From: Actinomycetota bacterium | Lineage (GTDB): Bacteria; Actinomycetota; Acidimicrobiia; Acidimicrobiales; Ilumatobacteraceae | DNA: 5,834 nt | Direction of reading: 5' to 3' | Assembly: GCA_009705435.1 (NCBI GenBank) | Contig: WLTJ01000117.1 | Location: 1-5,834, forward strand | Shown here: one piece after another, positions 1-5,178 of the stretch | Layout: each line of letters begins with the position of its first letter | How positions within the stretch are numbered: position 1 is the stretch's first letter | Notes under the pieces: model-generated | Database searches by the model: none | Told to the model about the DNA's origin: nothing | Seen by the model: only the letters and a program-made list of their open reading frames with translations | Made by a program: the position numbers and the translations under genes

Positions 1-504
1 ACAACAGTGATTGACGTTGAGATGGTCTCAAAGGCGATGCAACAGCGTGCTTCGCGACCATTGTTCATCGTGGATATTGCTGTGCCACGCGATGTTGAGT
101 CCGATGTCGCAACAATTGACGGTGTGACCCTACTTGATTTAGATAACTTGCGTGATTGGGCGGCGCGCGGTCAGGCACTGCGTGCTGCTGAAGCTCAAGC
201 CGTACGAAATATTGTTGCCGAAGAATTAGAGCGCTTCACTCTCGAGTTGACAGCGCGTCAGGCGGCGCCACTTGTGGCACTGTTGCACGCTCGTGCCGAA
301 GTGGTGCGCCTAGCTGAGATTGATCGTTTGCAGAAGAAGTTGTCCTCGTTATCTGATGAACAACAACAAGCAGTAGATGCCTTAACCAAGGGCATCGTTG
401 CTAAGTTGCTACATGACATGTCAGTGCGCCTGAAAGATGATGCGGGAACGCCGCGAGGAGAACGCAACTCGGCGGCCGTACGCGATCTCTTTGACCTGAG
501 TTGA
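1..504 (+). CDS. hemA: Glutamyl-tRNA reductase, C-terminal part (5' end outside window)
   Basis: NADPH-dependent reduction of glutamyl-tRNA(Glu) to glutamate-1-semialdehyde, the first committed step of C5 tetrapyrrole synthesis; cytoplasmic. The reading frame is open from base 1, so the gene is cut by the window edge; the GTG at 7 is internal, not a start. The visible 167 residues begin near the end of the NADPH-binding domain, with the characteristic RPLFIVDIAVPRDVE stretch followed by DGVTLLDLDNL, which is typical of this family. After that comes the long helical C-terminal dimerisation domain, rich in Ala, Glu, Leu and Arg. It ends in the usual style with a GTPRGER segment and a terminal RDLFDLS. 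The catalytic Cys and the tRNA-recognition domain lie upstream and cannot be checked. The gene is followed 16 nt later by hemC, which fits the common hemA-hemC-hemD order. Identity is secure. Confidence 0.97.
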   Translation, partial: TTVIDVEMVSKAMQQRASRPLFIVDIAVPRDVESDVATIDGVTLLDLDNLRDWAARGQALRAAEAQAVRNIVAEELERFTLELTARQAAPLVALLHARAEVVRLAEIDRLQKKLSSLSDEQQQAVDALTKGIVAKLLHDMSVRLKDDAGTPRGERNSAAVRDLFDLS

Positions 505-520
505 CGGCGAGTCAGCGCTC

Positions 521-1402
521 ATGACGAGTGTTCGCATTGCCACTAGAGGTTCTGCTCAAGCCCGTACTCAAGCCACTGCCGTGGCCGATCTCTTACGTGC
601 TCATCATCGTGGACTGAACGTTGAACTTGTATTCGTTGATACCACCGGTGATCAACGACAAGATGTGCCGCTGCACACCATTGGTGGGCAAGGCGTTTTT
701 GTGAAAGAAGTGCAGGCCGCTGTTTTGGCAGGTCGAGCAGACATTGCTGTACATAGTGCCAAAGATCTTCCTTCCACTCCCGCTGATGGTTTAGTTATCG
801 CTGCCTTTGGCGAGCGACGTGATCCGCGTGATGTCTTGGTCGGTCGTTCTTTGGCAGATTTAGGTCAAGGTGCGACAGTTGCGACGGGCTCTGTTCGTCG
901 GCGCTCACAACTCACGGCAATTCGTCCAGATCTGCATTTCGTTGAACTTCGTGGCAACATCCCAACCCGTCTAGAAAAGATTCCAGTTGATGGGTCGATT
1001 GTGATGGCCGCAGCGGCATTAGAAATTTTGGGTTGGAGCGATCGCGTTAGTGAATATATTGACGTGCAAGTCATGGTGCCTGCAGTCGGTCAGGGCTGCG
1101 TGGCTATCGAATGTCGTGAAGATGATCAACAGACGCGGGATATTTTGCACGCCATTGATCACGCGTTATCGCGTCGTGCTGTTGAACATGAGCGGGCATT
1201 TCTCGCTGAGTTGGGTTCGGGTTGTTCATTACCAGTCGGCGCTTATGACGATGGTTCAACGATGTTGGTGTACCTGGCTTCTGATGATGCAGCGCAACAT
1301 CACTTTGCCTCAATCACCACGGGCCACATCTCATCACATGATGATTTACTTCATGCATCACGATCAGCCGCTCGCACTGCACGAGATTCAGTCGCTGGCT
1401 GA
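521..1402 (+). CDS. hemC: Hydroxymethylbilane synthase (porphobilinogen deaminase)
   Basis: Polymerises four porphobilinogens into hydroxymethylbilane, using a covalently bound dipyrromethane cofactor; cytoplasmic. The product has 293 residues, near the usual 300-310. Family landmarks run in order: RIATRGSAQA (5-14); FVKEVQAA (60-67); DIAVHSAKDLPS (74-85), with the catalytic Asp at 82; GSVRRRSQL (123-131); ELRGNIPTRL (142-151); VPAVGQGCVAIECR (186-199); and ERAFLAELGSGCSLPVGAY (224-242), where Cys235 is the expected cofactor-attachment residue. All key residues are present. Small oddities: the loop after RGNIPTRL seems about two residues shorter than in E. coli-type enzymes, and VPAVGQGC replaces the commoner LPAPGQGA. 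The ATG at 521 puts the conserved N-terminus in the right place, but the Shine-Dalgarno is weak (GGCGAG about 10 nt upstream). The hemD start follows 10 nt after the stop. Confidence 0.98.
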   Translation: MTSVRIATRGSAQARTQATAVADLLRAHHRGLNVELVFVDTTGDQRQDVPLHTIGGQGVFVKEVQAAVLAGRADIAVHSAKDLPSTPADGLVIAAFGERRDPRDVLVGRSLADLGQGATVATGSVRRRSQLTAIRPDLHFVELRGNIPTRLEKIPVDGSIVMAAAALEILGWSDRVSEYIDVQVMVPAVGQGCVAIECREDDQQTRDILHAIDHALSRRAVEHERAFLAELGSGCSLPVGAYDDGSTMLVYLASDDAAQHHFASITTGHISSHDDLLHASRSAARTARDSVAG

Positions 1403-1412
1403 CATCAAGATA

Positions 1413-2156
1413 ATGGCGAATGACCTGTCGACCGGCGTGTTATCTGGACGCCGAATCATTGTCACGCGCTCAGCCCAACGTGCAGGCGCTCTGAGCAAGA
1501 TGTTTCGTGAGGCTGGAGCGGAGGTGATCGAGATTGCAGTGACGGACACGGTTGACCCTGCGGACAACGGTCAAGCACTTCGTGAAGCATGTCTTGTGAT
1601 CGATCAATACGACTGGGTTGTGGTTACTTCTCCTGAGGGTGCACACCGTTTTCGTGAAGCCATGACTGCAGGATCTCTTGAACATCGATCCTTCAAAATT
1701 GCCGCTGTCGGAACAGCAACTGCGCAAGCGGTTGGTGGGGCTGATCTCATTCCAGTCGTGCAAACCGGACGCTCGTTGGGTGAAATATTCCCGTCTGGGT
1801 CTGGACGGGTTCTTTTGGCAGTGGCTGAATCGGCAGGCAATGATTTTGAAATTGCGGCGCGCGCTCAGGGTTGGACTGTGGACCGAATTGTGACCTATCA
1901 AACTGTCCCGCTGACCACTGCCGCAGATCAAGAGGCGGAGATTCACGGCTGTGATGCCATCACTTTTGCGTCGGCTTCAGCGGCACGTGCTTGGGTCACG
2001 CTTTTCGGACGACTGACTCCCGCAGTGGTCGTGGCGATGGGCCCGACGACTGCCACGGCACTGAGTGAACTGGGCATCGCTCCAGTCACAGTTGCCAGTG
2101 AACAATCTCTGCAGGGATTAGTTGGCGCTACTTCGACGGCCTTGGGGAGTCGTTGA
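1413..2156 (+). CDS. hemD: Uroporphyrinogen-III synthase
   Basis: Cyclises hydroxymethylbilane with inversion of ring D to give uroporphyrinogen III, the branch point to heme, siroheme and cobalamin. The product has 247 residues, normal for a stand-alone HemD, with no fusion to HemC or a methyltransferase. The family is poorly conserved, but its weak signature is clear. It shows LSGRRIIVTRSAQRAGAL (10-27) at the N-terminus, YDWVVVTSPEGAHRF (66-80), KIAAVGTATAQAV (95-107), GRVLLAVAES (131-140), GWTVDRIVTYQTVP (153-166), DAITFASASAARAW (181-194), and VVAMGPTTATALSELGI (206-222). These correspond to the two linked alpha/beta domains. The frame stays open upstream into hemC, but the ATG at 1413 is chosen because it sits 10 nt after the hemC stop and just before the conserved N-terminal strand. 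GTG at 1437 is a possible shorter start. No strong Shine-Dalgarno precedes either. Confidence 0.95.
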   Translation: MANDLSTGVLSGRRIIVTRSAQRAGALSKMFREAGAEVIEIAVTDTVDPADNGQALREACLVIDQYDWVVVTSPEGAHRFREAMTAGSLEHRSFKIAAVGTATAQAVGGADLIPVVQTGRSLGEIFPSGSGRVLLAVAESAGNDFEIAARAQGWTVDRIVTYQTVPLTTAADQEAEIHGCDAITFASASAARAWVTLFGRLTPAVVVAMGPTTATALSELGIAPVTVASEQSLQGLVGATSTALGSR

Positions 2157-2170
2157 CTAAATATCGCCCG

Positions 2171-2176
2171 TAGGAT
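2171..2176 (+). promoter_or_regulatory. TAGGAT before hemB: candidate -10 of a leaderless promoter, overlapping a ribosome binding site
   Basis: TAGGAT fits the actinobacterial -10 pattern TANNNT and ends six bases before the hemB ATG at 2183, which would place transcription start at or next to the A of the start codon. The same bases contain AGGA (2172-2175), which at 7 nt from the ATG is also a good Shine-Dalgarno. The two readings compete. TTGACT at 2153-2158 resembles a -35 but leaves only a 12-nt spacer, too short to count. The AGGA reading is the safer one and supports the ATG over the GTG at 2177. Confidence 0.3.
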
Positions 2177-2182
2177 GTGAGT

Positions 2183-3172
2183 ATGTCAGCACGTTTTCCC
2201 GTGTCGCGCCCTCGTCGCTTACGCCGCACTCAGGCTCTTCGTGATCTCGTGGCTGAAACTCGACTGAATGTCAACGATTTAGTCGCACCGCTATTTGTTC
2301 GTGAAGGTATTGATTCACCGATACCGATTCTTTCTTTACCTGGAGTTGTGCAACATACTCGAGCGAGTCTTCGACAGGAGGTCCGCGAACTCGCTGACCT
2401 TGGTATCAAGTCAGTGATTCTGTTCGGCATTCCGAGTACGAAAGATGAGATTGGCTCGGGAGCCTTTGATCCCCAAGGCATTGTCCAACTAGCGCTATCT
2501 GATCTGCGTTCTGATCTTGGTGATCAAGTTGTCCTGATGTCTGACTTATGCGTTGATGAATACACCAGTCACGGTCACTGCGGAATTCTCGACGGACATG
2601 GTTCAGTAGACAATGACGCGACTCTTGAGGTGTATGCCAAGGCTGCAATCGCCCAAGCCAATGCCGGTGCACATGTTGTTGCGCCAAGTGGAATGATGGA
2701 CGGTCAGGTTGGTGTGATTCGTGCGGCACTCGATGCCAACGGTCATAGCGAAACTTCAATTCTTGCTTACTCAGCAAAATATGCATCTGGTTTGTATGGA
2801 CCGTTTCGGGAAGCTGTCGATGTGCAAATTATCGGTGGCGGCGATCGCAAGGGCTATCAACAGGATTGGCGCAATGCCCGTGAAGCTTTGACTGAAGTTG
2901 AAGCCGATATTGAACAAGGTGCCGACATGGTGATGGTCAAACCTGCTTTGGCTTATCTTGATGTCATCGCTGCGGTGCGACAACTCGTCAATGTGCCCGT
3001 GGCGGCCTATCACGTGAGTGGTGAGTATTCGATGATCAAAGCAGCGGCAGCCAACGGTTGGATTGATCACGACATCGTGGCTACAGAACATTTAACGGCG
3101 ATCAAGCGCGCCGGCGCAGACATTATTCTCACGTACTTGGCGCGTTGGTACGGCGAATTAACGAACGGTTAA
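2183..3172 (+). CDS. hemB: Delta-aminolevulinic acid dehydratase (porphobilinogen synthase)
   Basis: Condenses two 5-aminolevulinates into porphobilinogen; cytoplasmic, octameric in this family. The 329-residue product has the typical length and a basic N-terminus (SRPRRLRRT) leading into VNDLVAPLFVREG. Landmarks: DLCVDEYTSHGHCG (121-134, metal site), APSGMMDGQVGVIR, YSAKYASGLYGPFREA with the first catalytic Lys at 199, DRKGYQQDWRNAREAL, MVMVKPALAYLD with the Schiff-base Lys at 253, and PVAAYHVSGEYSMIKAAA near the C-terminus. The metal site has Cys123, Asp125 and Cys133, so the middle cysteine of the canonical zinc triad (C-x-C...C) is Asp. As I recall, such Cys-Asp-Cys sites occur in other actinobacteria, so this is probably a lineage trait and not damage. 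ATG 2183 is preferred to GTG 2177 because AGGA lies 7 nt before it. hemL begins 5 nt after the stop, indicating tight coupling. Confidence 0.98.
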   Translation: MSARFPVSRPRRLRRTQALRDLVAETRLNVNDLVAPLFVREGIDSPIPILSLPGVVQHTRASLRQEVRELADLGIKSVILFGIPSTKDEIGSGAFDPQGIVQLALSDLRSDLGDQVVLMSDLCVDEYTSHGHCGILDGHGSVDNDATLEVYAKAAIAQANAGAHVVAPSGMMDGQVGVIRAALDANGHSETSILAYSAKYASGLYGPFREAVDVQIIGGGDRKGYQQDWRNAREALTEVEADIEQGADMVMVKPALAYLDVIAAVRQLVNVPVAAYHVSGEYSMIKAAAANGWIDHDIVATEHLTAIKRAGADIILTYLARWYGELTNG

Positions 3173-3177
3173 AGCAC

Positions 3178-4545
3178 ATGAGTACAACTCAGCAGTCGTC
3201 CATTCCATTGTGTGATCCCGTAGCTTGTGTGGCTGCTGGTTGTGACCCCATTGTTTGTAAGGGTGCAGGCGTGCCATCAAACGTGACTTTATTTGAGCGT
3301 TCAGCACGTGTCATTCCAGGTGGTGTGAACTCATCAATCCGCGCCTTCAAAGCCGTCGGTGGTTCACCGTATGTCGTGGCACGAGGTAGTGGTGCCCACG
3401 TATATGACGTGGAGGGAACGCGTTACATCGACCTCGTTCAAAGTTACGGTGCGGTCATTCTTGGCCACGCGCATCCAGCGATTACTGCGGCCTTGCGTGA
3501 AGCCGCCGTCGATGGAACCTCTTTCGGTGCGCCGACACCGCGTGAAATGAAATTGGCTGAGGCGATTAGCGAACGTGTGCCATCGTGTGAGCGAGTGCGT
3601 TTTATGAACTCTGGTACCGAAGCCACCTCAACAGTGGTACGACTTGCTCGTGGGCTGACGGGTCGCGCAAAAATTATTATCTTTAGTGGCAACTTCCACG
3701 GCGCTACCGATGCTCTTCTTGCTGCAGGTGGCAGTGGTGTGGCAACACTCGGTCTTCCTGGCACAGCGGGTGTGCCGCCTGAAGCCGTCGCCAACACCAT
3801 CGTGGCTCCGTACAACGTGATACCTGAAATTGATGAAACAGTGGCCGCTGTCATTGTCGAACCAGTTGCCGCCAACATGGGCGTGGTCGCTCCAGCGCCA
3901 GGTTTTCTTGAAGGTTTACGACGAGCGTGCGACAAGGCTGGCGCGTTATTGATATTCGATGAAGTGATCACTGGCTTTCGCCTCGGTCCTGATGGCGCTC
4001 AAGGTCGCTACTCGGTTAAGCCCGACCTGACATGTTTTGGCAAGGTCATCGGTGGTGGCCTGCCAATCGGCGCGGTCGGTGGTCGTCAAGACATTATGGA
4101 AAATCTCACGCCTCTTGGAAAAGTTTTCCATGCTGGAACATTGGCTGGTAATCCCATGGCGACAGCGGCGGGATTGGCGGCCCTGAGTCAACTCACTCCC
4201 GATGTTTATCGTCTTCTTGAAACGCGTGCCACCCGCTTAGCGTCGCTGATCACTGAGGCAACATCGGCAGCAGGTTTACCAGTCACCACATCGCGTGTTG
4301 GCACACTCGTGGGAATTTTCCTTGGAGATGCTTTAGGGAGTGATTGCTTGCCAATCAATTTTGATGAAGCCAAGCGAACTGATGAAAAGTTATTCGCGCG
4401 CTTTTTTCACGCGCTGTTGGCTCAAGGTGTGGCAATGGCACCGGGGGCTTACGAGGCAATTTTTGTCGGCTTGGGTCATGACGATGTCGTGATGGATGAC
4501 CTAGCAGAGCGTTTTCACCGAGCTGCCCTCGCCGTCGCCCTCTGA
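3178..4545 (+). CDS. hemL: Glutamate-1-semialdehyde 2,1-aminomutase with Cys-rich N-terminal extension
   Basis: PLP enzyme converting glutamate-1-semialdehyde to 5-aminolevulinate, acting directly after HemA. It has 455 residues from this ATG, against roughly 425-435 usually. The excess is N-terminal, before LFERSARVIPGGVNSSIRAF (38-57), where ordinary HemL proteins start. Landmarks: NSGTEAT (144-150), FHGATDALLAAGGSG (173-187), VEPVAANMGVV (227-237), FDEVITGFR (260-268, with PLP-binding Asp261), TCFGKVIGGGLPIGA (285-299, with Schiff-base Lys289), HAGTLAGNP (318-326) and GAYEAIFVG near the C-terminus. EPVAxNMG and GKVIGGGLP, plus the hem operon, favour HemL over other class III aminotransferases. 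Several positions differ from the E. coli wording, and the segment between PYNVIPEID and the VEP strand is about seven residues shorter. ATG 3178 lies 5 nt after hemB; TTG 3145 would overlap hemB and GTG 3271 would remove the extension. Confidence 0.95.
   Translation: MSTTQQSSIPLCDPVACVAAGCDPIVCKGAGVPSNVTLFERSARVIPGGVNSSIRAFKAVGGSPYVVARGSGAHVYDVEGTRYIDLVQSYGAVILGHAHPAITAALREAAVDGTSFGAPTPREMKLAEAISERVPSCERVRFMNSGTEATSTVVRLARGLTGRAKIIIFSGNFHGATDALLAAGGSGVATLGLPGTAGVPPEAVANTIVAPYNVIPEIDETVAAVIVEPVAANMGVVAPAPGFLEGLRRACDKAGALLIFDEVITGFRLGPDGAQGRYSVKPDLTCFGKVIGGGLPIGAVGGRQDIMENLTPLGKVFHAGTLAGNPMATAAGLAALSQLTPDVYRLLETRATRLASLITEATSAAGLPVTTSRVGTLVGIFLGDALGSDCLPINFDEAKRTDEKLFARFFHALLAQGVAMAPGAYEAIFVGLGHDDVVMDDLAERFHRAALAVAL
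3211..3258 (+). repeat. Imperfect 18-bp direct repeat inside the hemL 5' end (CDPxxC units)
   Basis: Bases 3211-3228 and 3241-3258 match at 14 of 18 positions and start exactly 30 bases (10 codons) apart. They encode CDPVAC and CDPIVC, separated by the four residues VAAG. The resulting cysteines fall at HemL residues 12, 17, 22 and 27, a perfect period of five. The match at both DNA and protein level suggests a local duplication that has since diverged slightly. It may also reflect selection on the cysteine spacing. Confidence 0.75.
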
Positions 4546-4550
4546 CCCCG

Positions 4551-4556
4551 TACGCT
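4551..4556 (+). promoter_or_regulatory. TACGCT: candidate -10 of a leaderless promoter for the exported-protein gene
   Basis: TACGCT fits TANNNT and is followed by six bases and then the ATG at 4563, so a transcript could start on the A of the start codon. There is no Shine-Dalgarno-like purine run upstream of this ATG (the preceding bases are CGCTTCACCT), which agrees with leaderless translation, common in actinobacteria. No -35 match is visible at 16-18 nt. This would give the downstream gene its own transcript as well as read-through from hemL. A six-base degenerate motif can easily occur by chance. Confidence 0.3.
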
Positions 4557-4562
4557 TCACCT

Positions 4563-5156
4563 ATGCGACAGTTTCTCTCCTGGCGATATTGGGCGACTCT
4601 GGCATCTTTATGTGCACTGACAATACTTTTATGGACTTGCCAAGGTTCAAGCGACTCCAATCAGATTGTCGTGGAGGCAAATAATCGTCGCATTGATCTT
4701 ATTGCGCAAACGTCAACCGTGCGTTCCGACCAAGCGTGGTCAGTATCAAATGGAATATCAAATGGTGATGCAACTGCAGTGTTACTTGACGGCCGAGTGT
4801 TAACGATCGCTGATGGAACAATGGGGGAATCTACTTGTCTATTTCCAGAGGCGCTCAACGCGTGCGTTGTTTTGGCTGACACTTTGGGCGACGGCATCGT
4901 CTGGTTTTCGTTAGTTCCCGCTCCAGCAGTTGGCAGTAGCGAACTTGAGTTGCCACCTATCGAAGAATTGCTTGACGGTGTCACTTACGCCCGACTCACC
5001 AACGGTATGGAAGTTCCTCTACTTGATGTCGTTGTGCGTCGGTGTCGAGAAGAACTACCAAACCTCGCGTCGTTTGTTGCCAAATATGAGAAGCGGCACG
5101 TGACGATTGTGGATCTTTCTCAAGCACAAGTATCTGCTGTGCGTTGTAAGGGTTAA
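4563..5156 (+). CDS. Exported or membrane-anchored protein of unknown function with four extracytoplasmic cysteines
   Basis: I do not recognise this 197-residue protein. It starts with a short basic region (Arg2, Arg8), then a hydrophobic stretch at about residues 11-25 ending LLWTC. This could be a signal peptide, an uncleaved anchor, or a poor lipobox with Cys26 as lipidation site; Trp and Thr before the Cys are atypical. The rest looks soluble and mixed alpha/beta, with cysteines at 92, 101, 161 and 195 that could form two disulfides outside the membrane. A Pro/Glu-rich linker lies near 119-135. The gene starts 17 nt after hemL with no Shine-Dalgarno and ends 12 nt from the convergent reductase gene. 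Its codon use resembles that of its neighbours, which supports a real gene. A small repeat at 4744-4765 encodes two SNG units. A link to heme metabolism is suggested only by position. Confidence 0.75.
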   Translation: MRQFLSWRYWATLASLCALTILLWTCQGSSDSNQIVVEANNRRIDLIAQTSTVRSDQAWSVSNGISNGDATAVLLDGRVLTIADGTMGESTCLFPEALNACVVLADTLGDGIVWFSLVPAPAVGSSELELPPIEELLDGVTYARLTNGMEVPLLDVVVRRCREELPNLASFVAKYEKRHVTIVDLSQAQVSAVRCKG

Positions 5157-5178
5157 TGCAGCGACGAATTACGCATTA
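5154..5178. terminator. Short inverted repeat spanning both stop codons of the convergent genes; possible weak bidirectional terminator
   Basis: TAATGC (5154-5159) and GCATTA (5173-5178) are perfect 6-bp complementary arms around a 13-base loop. The left arm contains the TAA stop of the + strand gene; the stop of the - strand gene (TTA as read on +, 5169-5171) lies in the loop next to the right arm. The alternative inner pair GCG/CGC (5161-5163 with 5172-5174) could form instead. The position between convergent genes suits a shared terminator, but the stem is short and AT-rich and no T-tract follows on either strand, so this is weak. Confidence 0.25.

Noticed and set aside
1050..1412. Upstream open extension of the hemD frame
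   Set aside because: It lies over the conserved C-terminal half of hemC and encodes no HemD-like sequence; the HemD homology begins after ATG 1413.
1470..1946. Long antisense open frame opposite hemD
   Set aside because: It is a shadow of hemD; the translation shows no recognisable domain and hemD is well supported on the + strand.
2153..2176. TTGACT plus TAGGAT as a full -35/-10 promoter
   Set aside because: The spacer is only 12 nt, too short for a housekeeping sigma factor promoter, and TTGACT contains the hemD stop codon.
3145..3177. TTG start giving hemL 11 more residues
   Set aside because: It would overlap hemB by 28 nt, uses a rare start codon and has no visible Shine-Dalgarno; ATG 3178 sits in a normal position 5 nt after hemB.
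3211..3258. Heme regulatory motif in the HemL extension
   Set aside because: Classical heme regulatory motifs need a Cys-Pro dipeptide; here each first Cys is followed by Asp-Pro, so that label is not supported.
3444..3971. Long antisense open frame opposite hemL
   Set aside because: Low-complexity Ala/Ser/Thr/Pro-rich translation typical of the reverse strand of a coding gene; hemL motifs run straight through on the + strand.
4744..4765. Ten-base repeat TATCAAATGG, two copies 12 bases apart
   Set aside because: Only two copies, in frame within the exported-protein gene (Ser-Asn-Gly units); more likely a minor local duplication or chance than a regulatory or mobile repeat.
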